Source of the DNA: an uncultured Blautia sp.
GTDB taxonomy: Bacteria; Bacillota; Clostridia; Lachnospirales; Lachnospiraceae
DNA length: 8,247 nucleotides
Direction: 5' to 3'
Assembly (NCBI GenBank): GCA_900552095.1
Contig: URYM01000071.1
Coordinates: forward strand, 1 to 8,247
Below the pieces are notes generated by a model. The model did not search any database and was not told the origin of the DNA. It saw nothing but the letters and a program-made list of their open reading frames with translations. Below, in pieces: positions 1 to 6,774 of the stretch (positions are counted from its first letter, which is position 1; each line of letters begins with the position of its first letter). The translations under genes were made by a program, and so were the position numbers.

Positions 1-1
1 G

Positions 2-64
2 ATTCAGGGAGTTGCAGGACTTGTGAAATCCTTGGTAGAGGTCGGAGCGGAAAAAGACGGTTAG
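2..64 (+). CDS. C-terminal tail of an unrecognised protein (5' end outside the window)
   Basis: The frame starting at base 2 is open from the window edge to a TAG at 62-64 and encodes 20 residues, [21 protein letters not shown] hairpin resembling a terminator begins 8 bases after this stop, which fits a real gene end. The fragment is too short to name a family. The frame used by the next gene is also open back to base 1, so a coding assignment to this frame rests only on the well-placed stop and the hairpin. Confidence is low. Confidence 0.35.
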   Translation: MQGVAGLVKSLVEVGAEKDG

Positions 65-71
65 ATGTTGA

Positions 72-97
72 GGGGTGTGCGAGAGCATGCCCCTTTT
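72..97 (+). terminator. Short GNRA-loop hairpin with T-run, possible weak terminator or processing site
   Basis: Bases 72-80 pair with 85-93 without a gap: nine pairs, two of them G-T wobbles, with the GAGA tetraloop (81-84) closed by a C-G pair. Four T's follow at 94-97. The hairpin lies just after the stop at 62-64 and 9 bases before the Shine-Dalgarno site of the patatin gene. The T-run is short, so partial termination or mRNA end protection is as likely as full termination. The structure is seen; the function is inferred. Confidence 0.45.
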
Positions 98-120
98 GTG
101 GTATCAGGAGGGAAGAAAAC

Positions 121-2157
121 GTGAAAGCGAAGATAGACTTGACGAAAGAGTATGGACTGATTTTAGATGGCGGAGGTGCAAGGGGAGCTTATCAGATTGG
201 TGCGTGGAAGGCGCTTGCGGAGGCAGGTGTGAAAGTGAATGCAGTAGCCGGAACCTCGGTTGGCGCATTAAATGGAGCATTGATCTGCATGGGAGATGTA
301 AAGCAGGCGGAAAAAATCTGGAGTGAGATGACATTTTCGCGTGTGATGGACGTAGATGACGCATGGATGGAACGGTTGTTCAACAAAGAAAATACACTCG
401 GTGAAGTGATTTCAGAGATGAAAAAGAGACTGTCAGACGGTGGGATTGATATCACTCCGCTTAAGAATCTGATCCATGAGATGGTGGATGAGAAGAAGAT
501 AAGGGAGTCTGGAATGGAATTTTGTCTGCTTACGTTTTCCATATCGGATATGAAGGAGCTGGATCTTAGTATTCATGATATTCCGGAAGGTCTTTTGGAG
601 GATTTTCTGCTTGCAAGTGCATACCTGATTGGATTTAAGAATGAAAAACTGCACGGAAGAACGTATGTGGATGGCGGAGTCATCAACAATGTGCCGACAG
701 GCTCACTTGTGAAAAGAGGATATAAGAACCTGATACAGATTCGTATCTATGGTCCGGGAAGAGAACCGCGGGTTAAGCTGTCAGAGGATACGACGATGTA
801 TGAGATTGCGCCGCGAGTGAAACTTGGAAGCATCATTGAATTTTACGGAAAACGCAGCAGACAGAATCTAAAAATCGGCTATTACGATGCGAAACGGATG
901 ATTTATGGACTTGCCGGAACGATTTACTATATTGAACAAACACGAAAAGAGTGGTATTATGAAAAAATATTAAGTGGTTTGAGTGAGATTGAGAAGGCAG
1001 AGATTGCGTTTGTGCTGAAATTGTCTCATGGATTCTCCGATGAAACACTCTATATGGCAATGCTTGAGGCGAGTGCAAAATTACTTCATGTGCCAAAGTA
1101 TCAGATTTATACGGTACAGGCATTAGAAGAGGCAGTATATCGAAGATATGAGCGCCTCAGAGATCAGATTAATTTACCAAGATTTGTACATGTGTTCATG
1201 GAAATCAGAAAGGATAGTAAAATGAATTTAAAAGGACGTAATTTTTTGACACTGAAAGACTTTGCTCCAGATGAGATTATGTATCTGGTTGATCTGGCAG
1301 CAGATCTGAAAGAAAAGAAAAAACAGGGAATTACCGGAAATTCTCTGAAAGGGAAGAACATTGCATTGATTTTTGAAAAACCGTCTACAAGAACTCGGTG
1401 TGCATTTACCGTGGGTGCGTGTGATGAGGGCGGTATTCCGACTTATTTATCAGAGCATGATATTCAGTTGGGACACAAGGAGAGCATTCAGGATACAGCT
1501 CGTGTTCTCGGGCGTATGTTTGACGGGATTGAATTCCGCGGCTTCAAACATGAGCATGTGGAAGCACTTGCAAAATACAGTGGAGTTCCGGTGTGGAATG
1601 GTTTGACAGATGAGTATCATCCAACACAGATTCTTGCAGACCTTTTGACGATGAAAGAACATTTTGGATATGTAAAAGGGCTGAAATTCGTATATCTTGG
1701 AGATGGGAGAAACAATATGGCGAACAGCCTTATGATCGGATGTTCGAAAGTAGGTGTTGATTTTGTTATCATTGCGCCAAAAAAACTGTGGCCGGGAGAA
1801 GAACTGGTTACTTTGTGTGAAGGGTACGCAAAAGAAGCCGGTTCCTCAGTCTGTGTGACAGATTCCATCGATGCAGTTGAGGGCGCGGATGTGTTGTATA
1901 CGGATGTATGGTGCTCTATGGGTGAGGAAGATAAAGCGGCTGAGCGAATTGCGCTTTTAAGTCCTTATCAGATCAATCAGGAACTGATGGACAAGACCGG
2001 CAAAGAGGGAACAATCTTCATGCACTGTCTTCCGGCGGTGAAAGGCAAAGAGGTGACGGAAGATGTATTTGAAGGAAAGGCATCAGTAGTATTTGATGAA
2101 GCGGAGAACCGTCTTCATACAATCAAGGCGGTTATGGTCGCAACACTTGGAGAATAA
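121..2157 (+). CDS. Patatin-like phospholipase in frame with ornithine carbamoyltransferase (fused 678-residue ORF)
   Basis: One uninterrupted frame covers two proteins that are normally separate. Residues 1-367 are a patatin-like acyl hydrolase: oxyanion motif GGGARG at 17-22, nucleophile elbow GTSVG at 44-48 (Ser46) and the catalytic Asp184 in DGG (184-186), so the Ser-Asp dyad is intact. The domain has no signal peptide or membrane segment and is probably cytosolic; its lipid substrate cannot be read from sequence. Residues 368-678 are a complete ornithine carbamoyltransferase (separate entry). The GTG start is supported by AGGAGGG at 106-112 with 8 bases spacing. The linker is only about RKDSK, and an internal Shine-Dalgarno site and ATG lie exactly where argF would begin. 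Tandem stops TAG TAA lie at 1215-1220 in another frame, so one base gained or lost near the patatin 3' end would separate the genes. A true fusion, two products from one frame, or an indel error are all possible. Confidence 0.8.
   Translation: MKAKIDLTKEYGLILDGGGARGAYQIGAWKALAEAGVKVNAVAGTSVGALNGALICMGDVKQAEKIWSEMTFSRVMDVDDAWMERLFNKENTLGEVISEMKKRLSDGGIDITPLKNLIHEMVDEKKIRESGMEFCLLTFSISDMKELDLSIHDIPEGLLEDFLLASAYLIGFKNEKLHGRTYVDGGVINNVPTGSLVKRGYKNLIQIRIYGPGREPRVKLSEDTTMYEIAPRVKLGSIIEFYGKRSRQNLKIGYYDAKRMIYGLAGTIYYIEQTRKEWYYEKILSGLSEIEKAEIAFVLKLSHGFSDETLYMAMLEASAKLLHVPKYQIYTVQALEEAVYRRYERLRDQINLPRFVHVFMEIRKDSKMNLKGRNFLTLKDFAPDEIMYLVDLAADLKEKKKQGITGNSLKGKNIALIFEKPSTRTRCAFTVGACDEGGIPTYLSEHDIQLGHKESIQDTARVLGRMFDGIEFRGFKHEHVEALAKYSGVPVWNGLTDEYHPTQILADLLTMKEHFGYVKGLKFVYLGDGRNNMANSLMIGCSKVGVDFVIIAPKKLWPGEELVTLCEGYAKEAGSSVCVTDSIDAVEGADVLYTDVWCSMGEEDKAAERIALLSPYQINQELMDKTGKEGTIFMHCLPAVKGKEVTEDVFEGKASVVFDEAENRLHTIKAVMVATLGE
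1222..2157 (+). CDS. argF: Ornithine carbamoyltransferase (internal start of the fused ORF)
   Basis: Ornithine carbamoyltransferase converts carbamoyl phosphate and L-ornithine to citrulline in arginine biosynthesis, or runs in reverse in arginine breakdown. Counted from the ATG at 1222 it has 311 residues, the normal full length. Carbamoyl-phosphate motif STRTR is at 55-59, HPTQ at 133-136, the GDGRNN segment at 160-165, the ornithine loop SMG at 232-234 and the catalytic HCLP at 268-271. The SMG loop separates it from aspartate carbamoyltransferase. AAAGGA at 1209-1214 stands 7 bases before this ATG, so independent initiation is likely even though the upstream patatin frame runs straight in. 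No other arginine gene or clear ArgR operator is visible. Whether it acts in synthesis or breakdown is undecided. The family call is near certain; the start is probable. Confidence 0.9.
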   Translation: MNLKGRNFLTLKDFAPDEIMYLVDLAADLKEKKKQGITGNSLKGKNIALIFEKPSTRTRCAFTVGACDEGGIPTYLSEHDIQLGHKESIQDTARVLGRMFDGIEFRGFKHEHVEALAKYSGVPVWNGLTDEYHPTQILADLLTMKEHFGYVKGLKFVYLGDGRNNMANSLMIGCSKVGVDFVIIAPKKLWPGEELVTLCEGYAKEAGSSVCVTDSIDAVEGADVLYTDVWCSMGEEDKAAERIALLSPYQINQELMDKTGKEGTIFMHCLPAVKGKEVTEDVFEGKASVVFDEAENRLHTIKAVMVATLGE

Positions 2158-2177
2158 GCAGAGAAAGAGGACGAGTT

Positions 2178-3158
2178 GTGAAAGCAGAGATTTTGAAAAT
2201 GCTTCGGGAAAGTAAAGAATATGTGTCGGGTCAGCAGTTGTGTGAACGGCTTCAGGTATCGAGAACGGCAGTGTGGAAAGTAATCAAGCAGCTGGAGAAT
2301 GAAGGGTATCAGATTGAGGCCGTAAGAAACAGAGGATATCGAATTGTGGAATGTCCGGACGTGCTTTCACAAGAGGAGATAGAAAGCCTGATGCAGACAG
2401 AGTGTATAGGAAGGCATGTCATTTATTATGAAGAGACAGACTCGACGAATACAAGGATCAAACATCTGGCGGAACAGGGAAAAGAGCATGGCACATTAGC
2501 GGTCGCTGACCGTCAAAATTCCGGAAAAGGAAGGCGTGGAAGAGCTTGGGAATCTCCGCTGGGTGAAAATATCTATATGTCTCTGCTTTTAAGACCGACG
2601 ATGGAGCCATCGAAAGCGCCCATGCTGACATTGGTGATGGCGTATAGTGCGGCGATGGCGATCCGAGAGCAGGAAGGACTTGAAGTTGGGATTAAATGGC
2701 CGAATGATCTTGTGATTGGAACGAAGAAAATATGTGGAATTCTAACGGAGATGAGTGCAGAGGTTGATTATATCAACTACGTTGTAATCGGAGTCGGAAT
2801 CAATGTGAATATGCAGTCTTTTCCGGAAGAACTTTGTGAAAAGGCGACCTCATTGCGTGTGGAAAAGGAAAGCCCGATAAAACGTTCTGCATTGATTGCA
2901 TGTATCATGAAAAAGTTTGAAGAAAACTATGAGCGGTTTGTAAAAGAACAGAATTTAAAATTTTTGCAGGAGGATTACAATCGTCTTCTGGTAAGCAAAG
3001 AAAAAGAAGTGAGAGTTCTGGAGCCTGGAGGCGAATATAACGCCTATGCATTGGGCATCAACGAGACAGGTGAACTGCTTGTGAGAAAAGAAGATGGCGA
3101 AGAGGAGACGGTTTTTGCGGGAGAAGTCTCTGTGCGCGGAATCTACGGGTATATTTAG
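2178..3158 (+). CDS. birA: Bifunctional biotin-[acetyl-CoA-carboxylase] ligase / biotin repressor
   Basis: BirA makes biotinyl-5'-AMP and attaches biotin to the carrier lysine of biotin-dependent carboxylases; forms with an N-terminal DNA-binding domain also repress biotin genes. The 326-residue protein has a winged helix-turn-helix at about 1-60 (SRTAVWKVIKQLE within it), the biotinyl-AMP loop GKGRRGR at 116-122, KWPNDL at 173-178, the catalytic lysine probably Lys184 in KICGIL, GVGIN at 205-209 and a C-terminal SH3-like domain ending in GEVSVRGIYGYI. It is a class II (regulatory) type of usual length. The GTG start has AAGAGG at 2165-2170 with 7 bases spacing, and lies 20 bases after the argF stop, so it is co-transcribed. 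No biotin genes or palindromic BirA operator are visible here, so its targets lie elsewhere. Confidence 0.95.
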   Translation: MKAEILKMLRESKEYVSGQQLCERLQVSRTAVWKVIKQLENEGYQIEAVRNRGYRIVECPDVLSQEEIESLMQTECIGRHVIYYEETDSTNTRIKHLAEQGKEHGTLAVADRQNSGKGRRGRAWESPLGENIYMSLLLRPTMEPSKAPMLTLVMAYSAAMAIREQEGLEVGIKWPNDLVIGTKKICGILTEMSAEVDYINYVVIGVGINVNMQSFPEELCEKATSLRVEKESPIKRSALIACIMKKFEENYERFVKEQNLKFLQEDYNRLLVSKEKEVRVLEPGGEYNAYALGINETGELLVRKEDGEEETVFAGEVSVRGIYGYI

Positions 3159-3167
3159 GAGGAATGT

Positions 3168-3497
3168 ATGTACGAAGAAAAAATTGTACTGTGTGGTGCG
3201 AATTCATATGATAGAAAGTTTTATCTGAATCCGGATTTTGAGGCACTTCCAGACAGCATCAAAGATGAACTGAAGATCATGTGTGTATTGTACACGGAGG
3301 ACGTCGGAGGGATTCTGACATTGGTATTTGAAGAAGATGGAGAGCTTATGTTTGAGGTTACGACAGAGGACAATGATCTGCTTTTTGATGAAATCGGAAG
3401 TCATCTGAAGATTAAAGAACTTCAGAGAACAAAAAAAGAACTGCTGGAGTCTTTGCAGTTGTACTATAGAGTCTTCTTTTTAGGGGAGGAAGTATAA
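3168..3497 (+). CDS. Small acidic conserved protein, DUF6145-like
   Basis: This 109-residue protein has no signal peptide or membrane segment and is rich in Glu and Asp. Its function is unknown. Features seen are an N-terminal [21 protein letters not shown] segment broken here as [12 protein letters not shown] then RKFYLNPDF (residues 4-24), a central hydrophobic/acidic stretch [10 protein letters not shown] (43-52), and a probably helical charged C-terminal third ending in [11 protein letters not shown]. From memory it matches a Lachnospiraceae protein labelled DUF6145, found between birA and coaX; the name is recalled, not searched. AGGAGG at 3157-3162 overlaps the birA stop and favours ATG 3168 (5 bases spacing) over ATG 3164 (1 base). 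Its stop overlaps the coaX start as TAATG. Tight coupling to both neighbours shows it is a real gene and hints at a link with cofactor metabolism, which is inference. Confidence 0.8.
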   Translation: MYEEKIVLCGANSYDRKFYLNPDFEALPDSIKDELKIMCVLYTEDVGGILTLVFEEDGELMFEVTTEDNDLLFDEIGSHLKIKELQRTKKELLESLQLYYRVFFLGEEV

Positions 3498-4270
3498 TGC
3501 TGCTGGTAATTGATGTGGGAAATACAAATATCACTCTTGGGGTATTTGAAAAAGAAAAATTAGAGGCGACATTTCGCATGACGGCGAAACAACCAAGAAC
3601 TTCGGATGAATATGGAATCAAGCTCTGTACATTACTGGAACACAGAGGATTTGATATCGAAGAGATTGATGCGGTGATCGTGTCGTCGGTTGTGCCGGAC
3701 ATTATGCACTCCCTTGGGAGCGCGATCATTAAGTATTTCCATATAAAGCCACTCATCGTATCGCCAAATTTGGAGACCGGACTTCAGATAAACACAGAAA
3801 ACCCGAAGGATACGGGACCTGATCGAATTGTAGATGCGGTTGCTGCTTATGAAAAATATGGCGGTCCGGTCATAGTCATTGATTTTGGAACTGCGACGAC
3901 CTATGACGTGGTAAGTGAAAAGGGAGTCTTTGAAGGTGGTGTGATTTCTCCGGGAATCCGTACATCGGCTAGAGCATTGTGGGGCGGAGCATCTATGCTG
4001 CCGGAGATTGAGATAAAGAAGCCGGAGTCTATTCTTGCAAAAGAGACTGTATCCAGTATGCAGGGGGGGCTTGTGTTCGGCTATATCGGACAGACAGAAT
4101 ATATTGTCAACAAAATCAAAAAAGCTGGATTTGCAGACGCAAAGGTTGTAGCCACAGGCGGACTGGGGAATATTATTGTATCTGAGACAGATGTTGTGGA
4201 TATCTATGATCCGGAATTAACGCTGGAAGGGTTACGCATTATTTACGAAAAAAACAAAGGGTTAAATTAG
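3497..4270 (+). CDS. coaX: Type III pantothenate kinase
   Basis: CoaX phosphorylates pantothenate with ATP, the first step of coenzyme A synthesis. The type III enzyme belongs to the ASKHA fold, is not feedback-inhibited by CoA and normally needs a monovalent cation. All family motifs are present in the 257 residues: DVGNTN at 6-11 (Asp6), GPDR at 107-110 (Asp109), DFGTATT at 129-135, GGVISPG at 147-153 and ATGGL at 219-223. Length is normal and the protein is cytosolic. The ATG overlaps the preceding stop (TAATG) and has GGGGAGGA at 3483-3490, 6 bases upstream, so translation is probably coupled. DusB begins one base after its stop. No pantothenate synthesis genes are nearby. Confidence 0.96.
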   Translation: MLLVIDVGNTNITLGVFEKEKLEATFRMTAKQPRTSDEYGIKLCTLLEHRGFDIEEIDAVIVSSVVPDIMHSLGSAIIKYFHIKPLIVSPNLETGLQINTENPKDTGPDRIVDAVAAYEKYGGPVIVIDFGTATTYDVVSEKGVFEGGVISPGIRTSARALWGGASMLPEIEIKKPESILAKETVSSMQGGLVFGYIGQTEYIVNKIKKAGFADAKVVATGGLGNIIVSETDVVDIYDPELTLEGLRIIYEKNKGLN

Positions 4271-4271
4271 A

Positions 4272-5246
4272 ATGAAAACGTTAAAAATTGGAACGGTAGA
4301 ATTAGAAAATCCATATATTTTAGCACCGATGGCAGGGGTGACAGACCTGCCTTTTCGTTTGCTGTGCAAAGAGCAGGGAGCGGGACTTTTGTGCATGGAG
4401 ATGGTAAGCGCGAAGGCGATACAGTATAACAATAAGAATACAAAGGCATTGTTGGAGATTCATCCGGAAGAATTGCCGGTATCTCTCCAGTTATTTGGAT
4501 CTGATCCGGATGTGATCAGTGAGATTGCAAAACGAATAGAGGAACTTCCATTTTCCATACTGGATATCAATATGGGGTGTCCGGTTCCGAAGATTGTAAA
4601 GAATGGAGAAGGTTCTGCATTGATGAAAAATCCGAAACTGGTGTATGAGATTGTCAGAAAGACGGCAAGGGCAATTCAAAAGCCGGTCACAGTGAAAATC
4701 CGAAAGGGATTTGATGATACTTGCATCAACGCGGTAGAGATTGCGAAAATTATTGAGGATGCCGGAGGAAAAGCGGTGGCGGTTCATGGAAGGACGAGAG
4801 AACAGTATTATTCCGGAAAAGCAGACTGGGATATTATCCGTCAGGTGAAAGAGGCGGTATCCATTCCGGTTATCGGAAATGGAGACGTTGTCTCAGGAGA
4901 AAGTGCAATTGCGATTCAAAAAGAGACAGGCTGTGATGGCGTGATGATCGGAAGGGGAGCACAGGGAAATCCGTGGATTTTTTCAGAACTTTTGGAATAT
5001 GAGCGAACCGGAAAGATGCCGTTACGTCCGAGTGTGGAAGCGATTAAGAAGATGATGATTCGTCATGCACAACTTCAGATGCAATATAAGGGAGAATATC
5101 TCGGAATCCGCGAGATGAGAAAACATGTATCGTGGTATACAAGTGGACTTCCAAACTCAGCAAAACTGCGAGACGAGATTAATCGGGTAGAGAGTTATGA
5201 GGAATTGGAGCAATTATTGGAAGAAAGACTGAAAGAAGAGATTTGA
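4272..5246 (+). CDS. dusB: tRNA-dihydrouridine synthase, DusB family
   Basis: Dus enzymes use FMN and NADPH to reduce chosen uridines in the tRNA D-loop to dihydrouridine. The 324-residue protein has the TIM-barrel start LAPMAGVTDLPFR (18-30), catalytic Cys103 in NMGCPVPKIVKNGEGSALM (100-118), HGRTR at 172-176, GNGD at 202-205 and the FMN-phosphate site GRGA at 227-230, followed by a helical tRNA-binding domain from about 250. The MGCP context and length are typical of the DusB group in Firmicutes. The start has AAAGGG at 4256-4261, 10 bases before the ATG, with one base between the coaX stop and this start. It is the last gene of the left operon and is followed by an intrinsic terminator. 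In Clostridia coaX-dusB often continues to greA and lysS; that continuation is missing here. Confidence 0.96.
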   Translation: MKTLKIGTVELENPYILAPMAGVTDLPFRLLCKEQGAGLLCMEMVSAKAIQYNNKNTKALLEIHPEELPVSLQLFGSDPDVISEIAKRIEELPFSILDINMGCPVPKIVKNGEGSALMKNPKLVYEIVRKTARAIQKPVTVKIRKGFDDTCINAVEIAKIIEDAGGKAVAVHGRTREQYYSGKADWDIIRQVKEAVSIPVIGNGDVVSGESAIAIQKETGCDGVMIGRGAQGNPWIFSELLEYERTGKMPLRPSVEAIKKMMIRHAQLQMQYKGEYLGIREMRKHVSWYTSGLPNSAKLRDEINRVESYEELEQLLEERLKEEI

Positions 5247-5261
5247 TCAGTGGAGTTGTAT

Positions 5262-5318
5262 AAAATATCCTGTAGATGTGAAATAAAACATTTGTACAGG
5301 GTATTTTTTTGTTTCTTT
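5262..5318 (+). terminator. Intrinsic terminator of the argF-birA-coaX-dusB operon
   Basis: Bases 5262-5274 pair with 5295-5307 over 13 positions with one T-G wobble, and an inner ATG/CAT (5276-5278 with 5289-5291) can extend the stem. The loop is A-rich. The 3' arm runs into a T-rich tract (TTTTTTTGTTTC, 5304-5315). It lies 16 bases after the dusB stop. Pairing was checked base by base; function is inferred from form and position. Confidence 0.85.
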
Positions 5319-5323
5319 TCTTG

Positions 5324-5352
5324 TAGACAAATATTAGTGTGATGATTATAAT
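5324..5352 (+). promoter_or_regulatory. Sigma-A type promoter after dusB
   Basis: TAGACA (5324-5329, five of six matches to the -35 consensus) is followed after exactly 17 bases by a perfect TATAAT (5347-5352). The start of transcription would be near 5359. It lies just after the dusB terminator and so should drive the next transcription unit. In the native left-hand genome that would plausibly be greA; in this sequence the next open frame is the rhomboid gene, only about 20-50 bases on. Confidence 0.7.
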
Positions 5353-5412
5353 AGAAAATAAGTACAAAAAGAGGACGCGCTGGAGAGGATTTTTCATCAT
5401 CCGGGCAGCTGG

Positions 5413-5979
5413 GTGAATCTGATTCTGGTCGGTATCAATGTGCTGGTTTTTGCGGCTGTTTCTCTGACAGGAAGTTCTTTTGATAATCCGCACATGATCA
5501 GGTGGGGAGCATCTTTTACGCCTCTGGTAGAGGACGGAGAATACTGGCGCCTTTTTACCAGCATGTTTCTTCATTTTGGAGTACAGCATCTTTTTAACAA
5601 TATGGTGCTGCTTCTGTTTCTGGGAGATGTGCTGGAACGTCAGGTTGGTCATCTGAAGTACCTTCTGATCTATGTGGGGGGCGGTGTGGGTGGAAATATT
5701 CTCTCTTTCCTTGCGGAGACAGGCCAGGGGGAACTGGTGGTCTCTGCAGGCGCCTCAGGCGCTGTTTTTGCGGTGATCGGTGCACTTCTGTATGTGCTGA
5801 TCCGCAAAAGGGGACGCCTGGAGACGATCACGGTGCAGAGGCTTGCGTTTATGGCGCTGTTATCTCTCTATTATGGATTTTCCAGTGCCCAGGTAGACAA
5901 TGCGGCTCACATTGGCGGATTGTTCTCTGGTTTTCTGCTCACTGTGATTCTTTTTCATCCCGGAAGACGGGGAAGGTGA
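5413..5979 (+). CDS. Rhomboid-family intramembrane serine protease (N-terminus uncertain)
   Basis: Rhomboids are membrane proteases that cut substrates within or near membrane segments using a Ser-His dyad. Counted from GTG 5413, the protein has WR at 45-46, a HxxxN motif His59-Asn63 (HLFNN), GASG at 113-116 with nucleophile Ser115, and His166 in NAAHIGG. About six hydrophobic segments fit the core fold, and the tail is basic (HPGRRGR). The start is the problem: GTG 5413 sits at the edge of the first membrane helix and has no Shine-Dalgarno site. The frame is open back to 5362 (upstream residues include LERIFHHPGSW), but that stretch contains no ATG, GTG or TTG; CTG 5380 with AAAGAGG at 5368-5374 is the only candidate. 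The real N-terminus is probably further upstream and may have been lost at a joint with the left block. The 3' end overlaps the kinase gene tail to tail by 41 bases. Substrate unknown. Confidence 0.85.
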   Translation: MNLILVGINVLVFAAVSLTGSSFDNPHMIRWGASFTPLVEDGEYWRLFTSMFLHFGVQHLFNNMVLLLFLGDVLERQVGHLKYLLIYVGGGVGGNILSFLAETGQGELVVSAGASGAVFAVIGALLYVLIRKRGRLETITVQRLAFMALLSLYYGFSSAQVDNAAHIGGLFSGFLLTVILFHPGRRGR

Positions 5980-6661
5980 GCAGGAAACAGGTGCCCTCGC
6001 CGGGAGTGCTCTGGAAAGAGACAGTGCCGTTATGTGCTTCTGCGATGCGTTTTACGATGGGAAGTCCCAGACCGTTTCCGGTACGCTTATAAGTTACAAA
6101 GGGGGTAAAGACAGTAGAAATCCGGTCTTTTGGAATCCCCTCACCGGTATCGGAGACAGACAGGCGGAGGGAATCTTCTGAGGCCCGGAGCTTTACTGTT
6201 ATAGTTCCGCCGTCCGGCATGGCATCCCCGGCGTTATTCAGAAGATTAAAGAAGATCTGACGGAATTTTATGGCGTCTCCGTTGACCGCGGGCAGATCGG
6301 GCTGAAAATCAGAGATCAGACGGATCCTCTTCTTCTCAAAATCGGGTTTCACAGCGTGAATCAGAGAGGAAGCCAGCTGGTCCAGATGCAGCAGTTCGCA
6401 CTGGAGCAGCTGGGAGCGGTTATACTGGGACAGAGAAGCGAGAAGGTCTTTCAGCAGAGTCATATTTTCGGTAATATCATTCCAATAGGGGAAATCCTGT
6501 ACCTCGGGATGGGCTGCACAGAACAGCTGGAGATAGCTGCTCACCAGTGTTACGGGATTTCGCAGTTCGTGGGAAATCTGAGAGGCAGAGATCGTCTCCT
6601 GCAGATCCGGGAAAAGGGACGGTGTGTTTCTGTGGGTATCATTTATAGTCTGTGTTATCAT
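5939..6661 (-). CDS. Small soluble orphan sensor histidine kinase
   Basis: The 240-residue protein is a complete kinase core and little else. The HisKA dimerisation/phosphoacceptor region has SHELRNP with His31, Glu32 and Asn35. The HATPase_c domain follows: N box QIFFNLLNNAGDAM (135-148, Asn139 and Asn143), G1 box DTGEGI (171-176), FTPF at 185-188 and the G2 region GNGLGLPIVKRI (195-206). It has no membrane segment, PAS, GAF or HAMP domain; the 20-odd residues before HisKA are too short for a sensor domain. It should be cytosolic and sense input through a partner or that short tail. No response regulator is adjacent, so it is an orphan; in Clostridia some orphan kinases feed Spo0A, which is only a possibility here. 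The ATG start is well supported by AAGGAGGT (complement of 6671-6678), 9 bases upstream. Its last 41 bases overlap the rhomboid gene. Confidence 0.9.
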   Translation of the reverse strand: MITQTINDTHRNTPSLFPDLQETISASQISHELRNPVTLVSSYLQLFCAAHPEVQDFPYWNDITENMTLLKDLLASLSQYNRSQLLQCELLHLDQLASSLIHAVKPDFEKKRIRLISDFQPDLPAVNGDAIKFRQIFFNLLNNAGDAMPDGGTITVKLRASEDSLRLSVSDTGEGIPKDRISTVFTPFVTYKRTGNGLGLPIVKRIAEAHNGTVSFQSTPGEGTCFLLTFPVFRDEKESQ

Positions 6662-6685
6662 AATCCAAATACCTCCTTTTTCTGT

Positions 6686-6714
6686 AGTTTATCATCAAAA
6701 TATGGTAATTTCAA
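6686..6714 (-). promoter_or_regulatory. Candidate promoter of the histidine kinase gene
   Basis: On the minus strand TTGAAA (6714-6709, five of six -35 matches) is followed after 17 bases by TAAACT (6691-6686, four of six -10 matches). Transcription would begin near 6679, right at the Shine-Dalgarno site, giving a very short leader. That weakens the call, although the spacing is ideal and the region is AT-rich. Confidence 0.25.
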
Positions 6715-6733
6715 ACAAAATAGTATTGCAAAT

Positions 6734-6753
6734 TTGGACAAAATGCGACAAAA
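6734..6753 (-). promoter_or_regulatory. Two adjoining Spo0A-box-like 10-mers
   Basis: Read on the minus strand, 6753-6744 is TTTTGTCGCA and 6743-6734 is TTTTGTCCAA. Compared with the Spo0A (0A) box TTTGTCRAA each has a single mismatch. They abut, so their period is 10 bases, one helical turn, the arrangement in which Spo0A dimers bind tandem boxes. They lie 20-39 bases upstream of the candidate -35 of the kinase gene and just before the Shine-Dalgarno site of the HIT gene. The repeat is seen directly; the binding protein is inference, and AT-rich intergenic DNA can yield such matches by chance. Confidence 0.35.
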
Positions 6754-6774
6754 TAGAGTGGGAGGATGAGAAAA

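Noticed and set aside
1..120. N-terminal extension of the patatin ORF to the window edge
   Set aside because: The frame is open back to base 1, but AGGAGGG with 8-base spacing supports GTG 121, and the extension would cross the hairpin and contains no known patatin sequence.
5179..5652. 157-residue minus strand ORF spanning the dusB end, terminator and rhomboid start
   Set aside because: It crosses a terminator, a promoter and two conserved genes on the other strand, with a basic low-complexity translation. Shadow frame.
6726..6754. Possible promoter for the HIT gene (TTGCAA, 17 bases, CAAAAT)
   Set aside because: Both boxes are weak and transcription would start within the gene's own Shine-Dalgarno site. 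I see no convincing HIT promoter in the divergent region.
6356..6769. 137-residue + strand ORF opposite the kinase gene
   Set aside because: It lies almost entirely antisense to a gene with all histidine kinase motifs, its start has no ribosome site, and it runs into the intergenic region; its composition shows no domain. Shadow frame.
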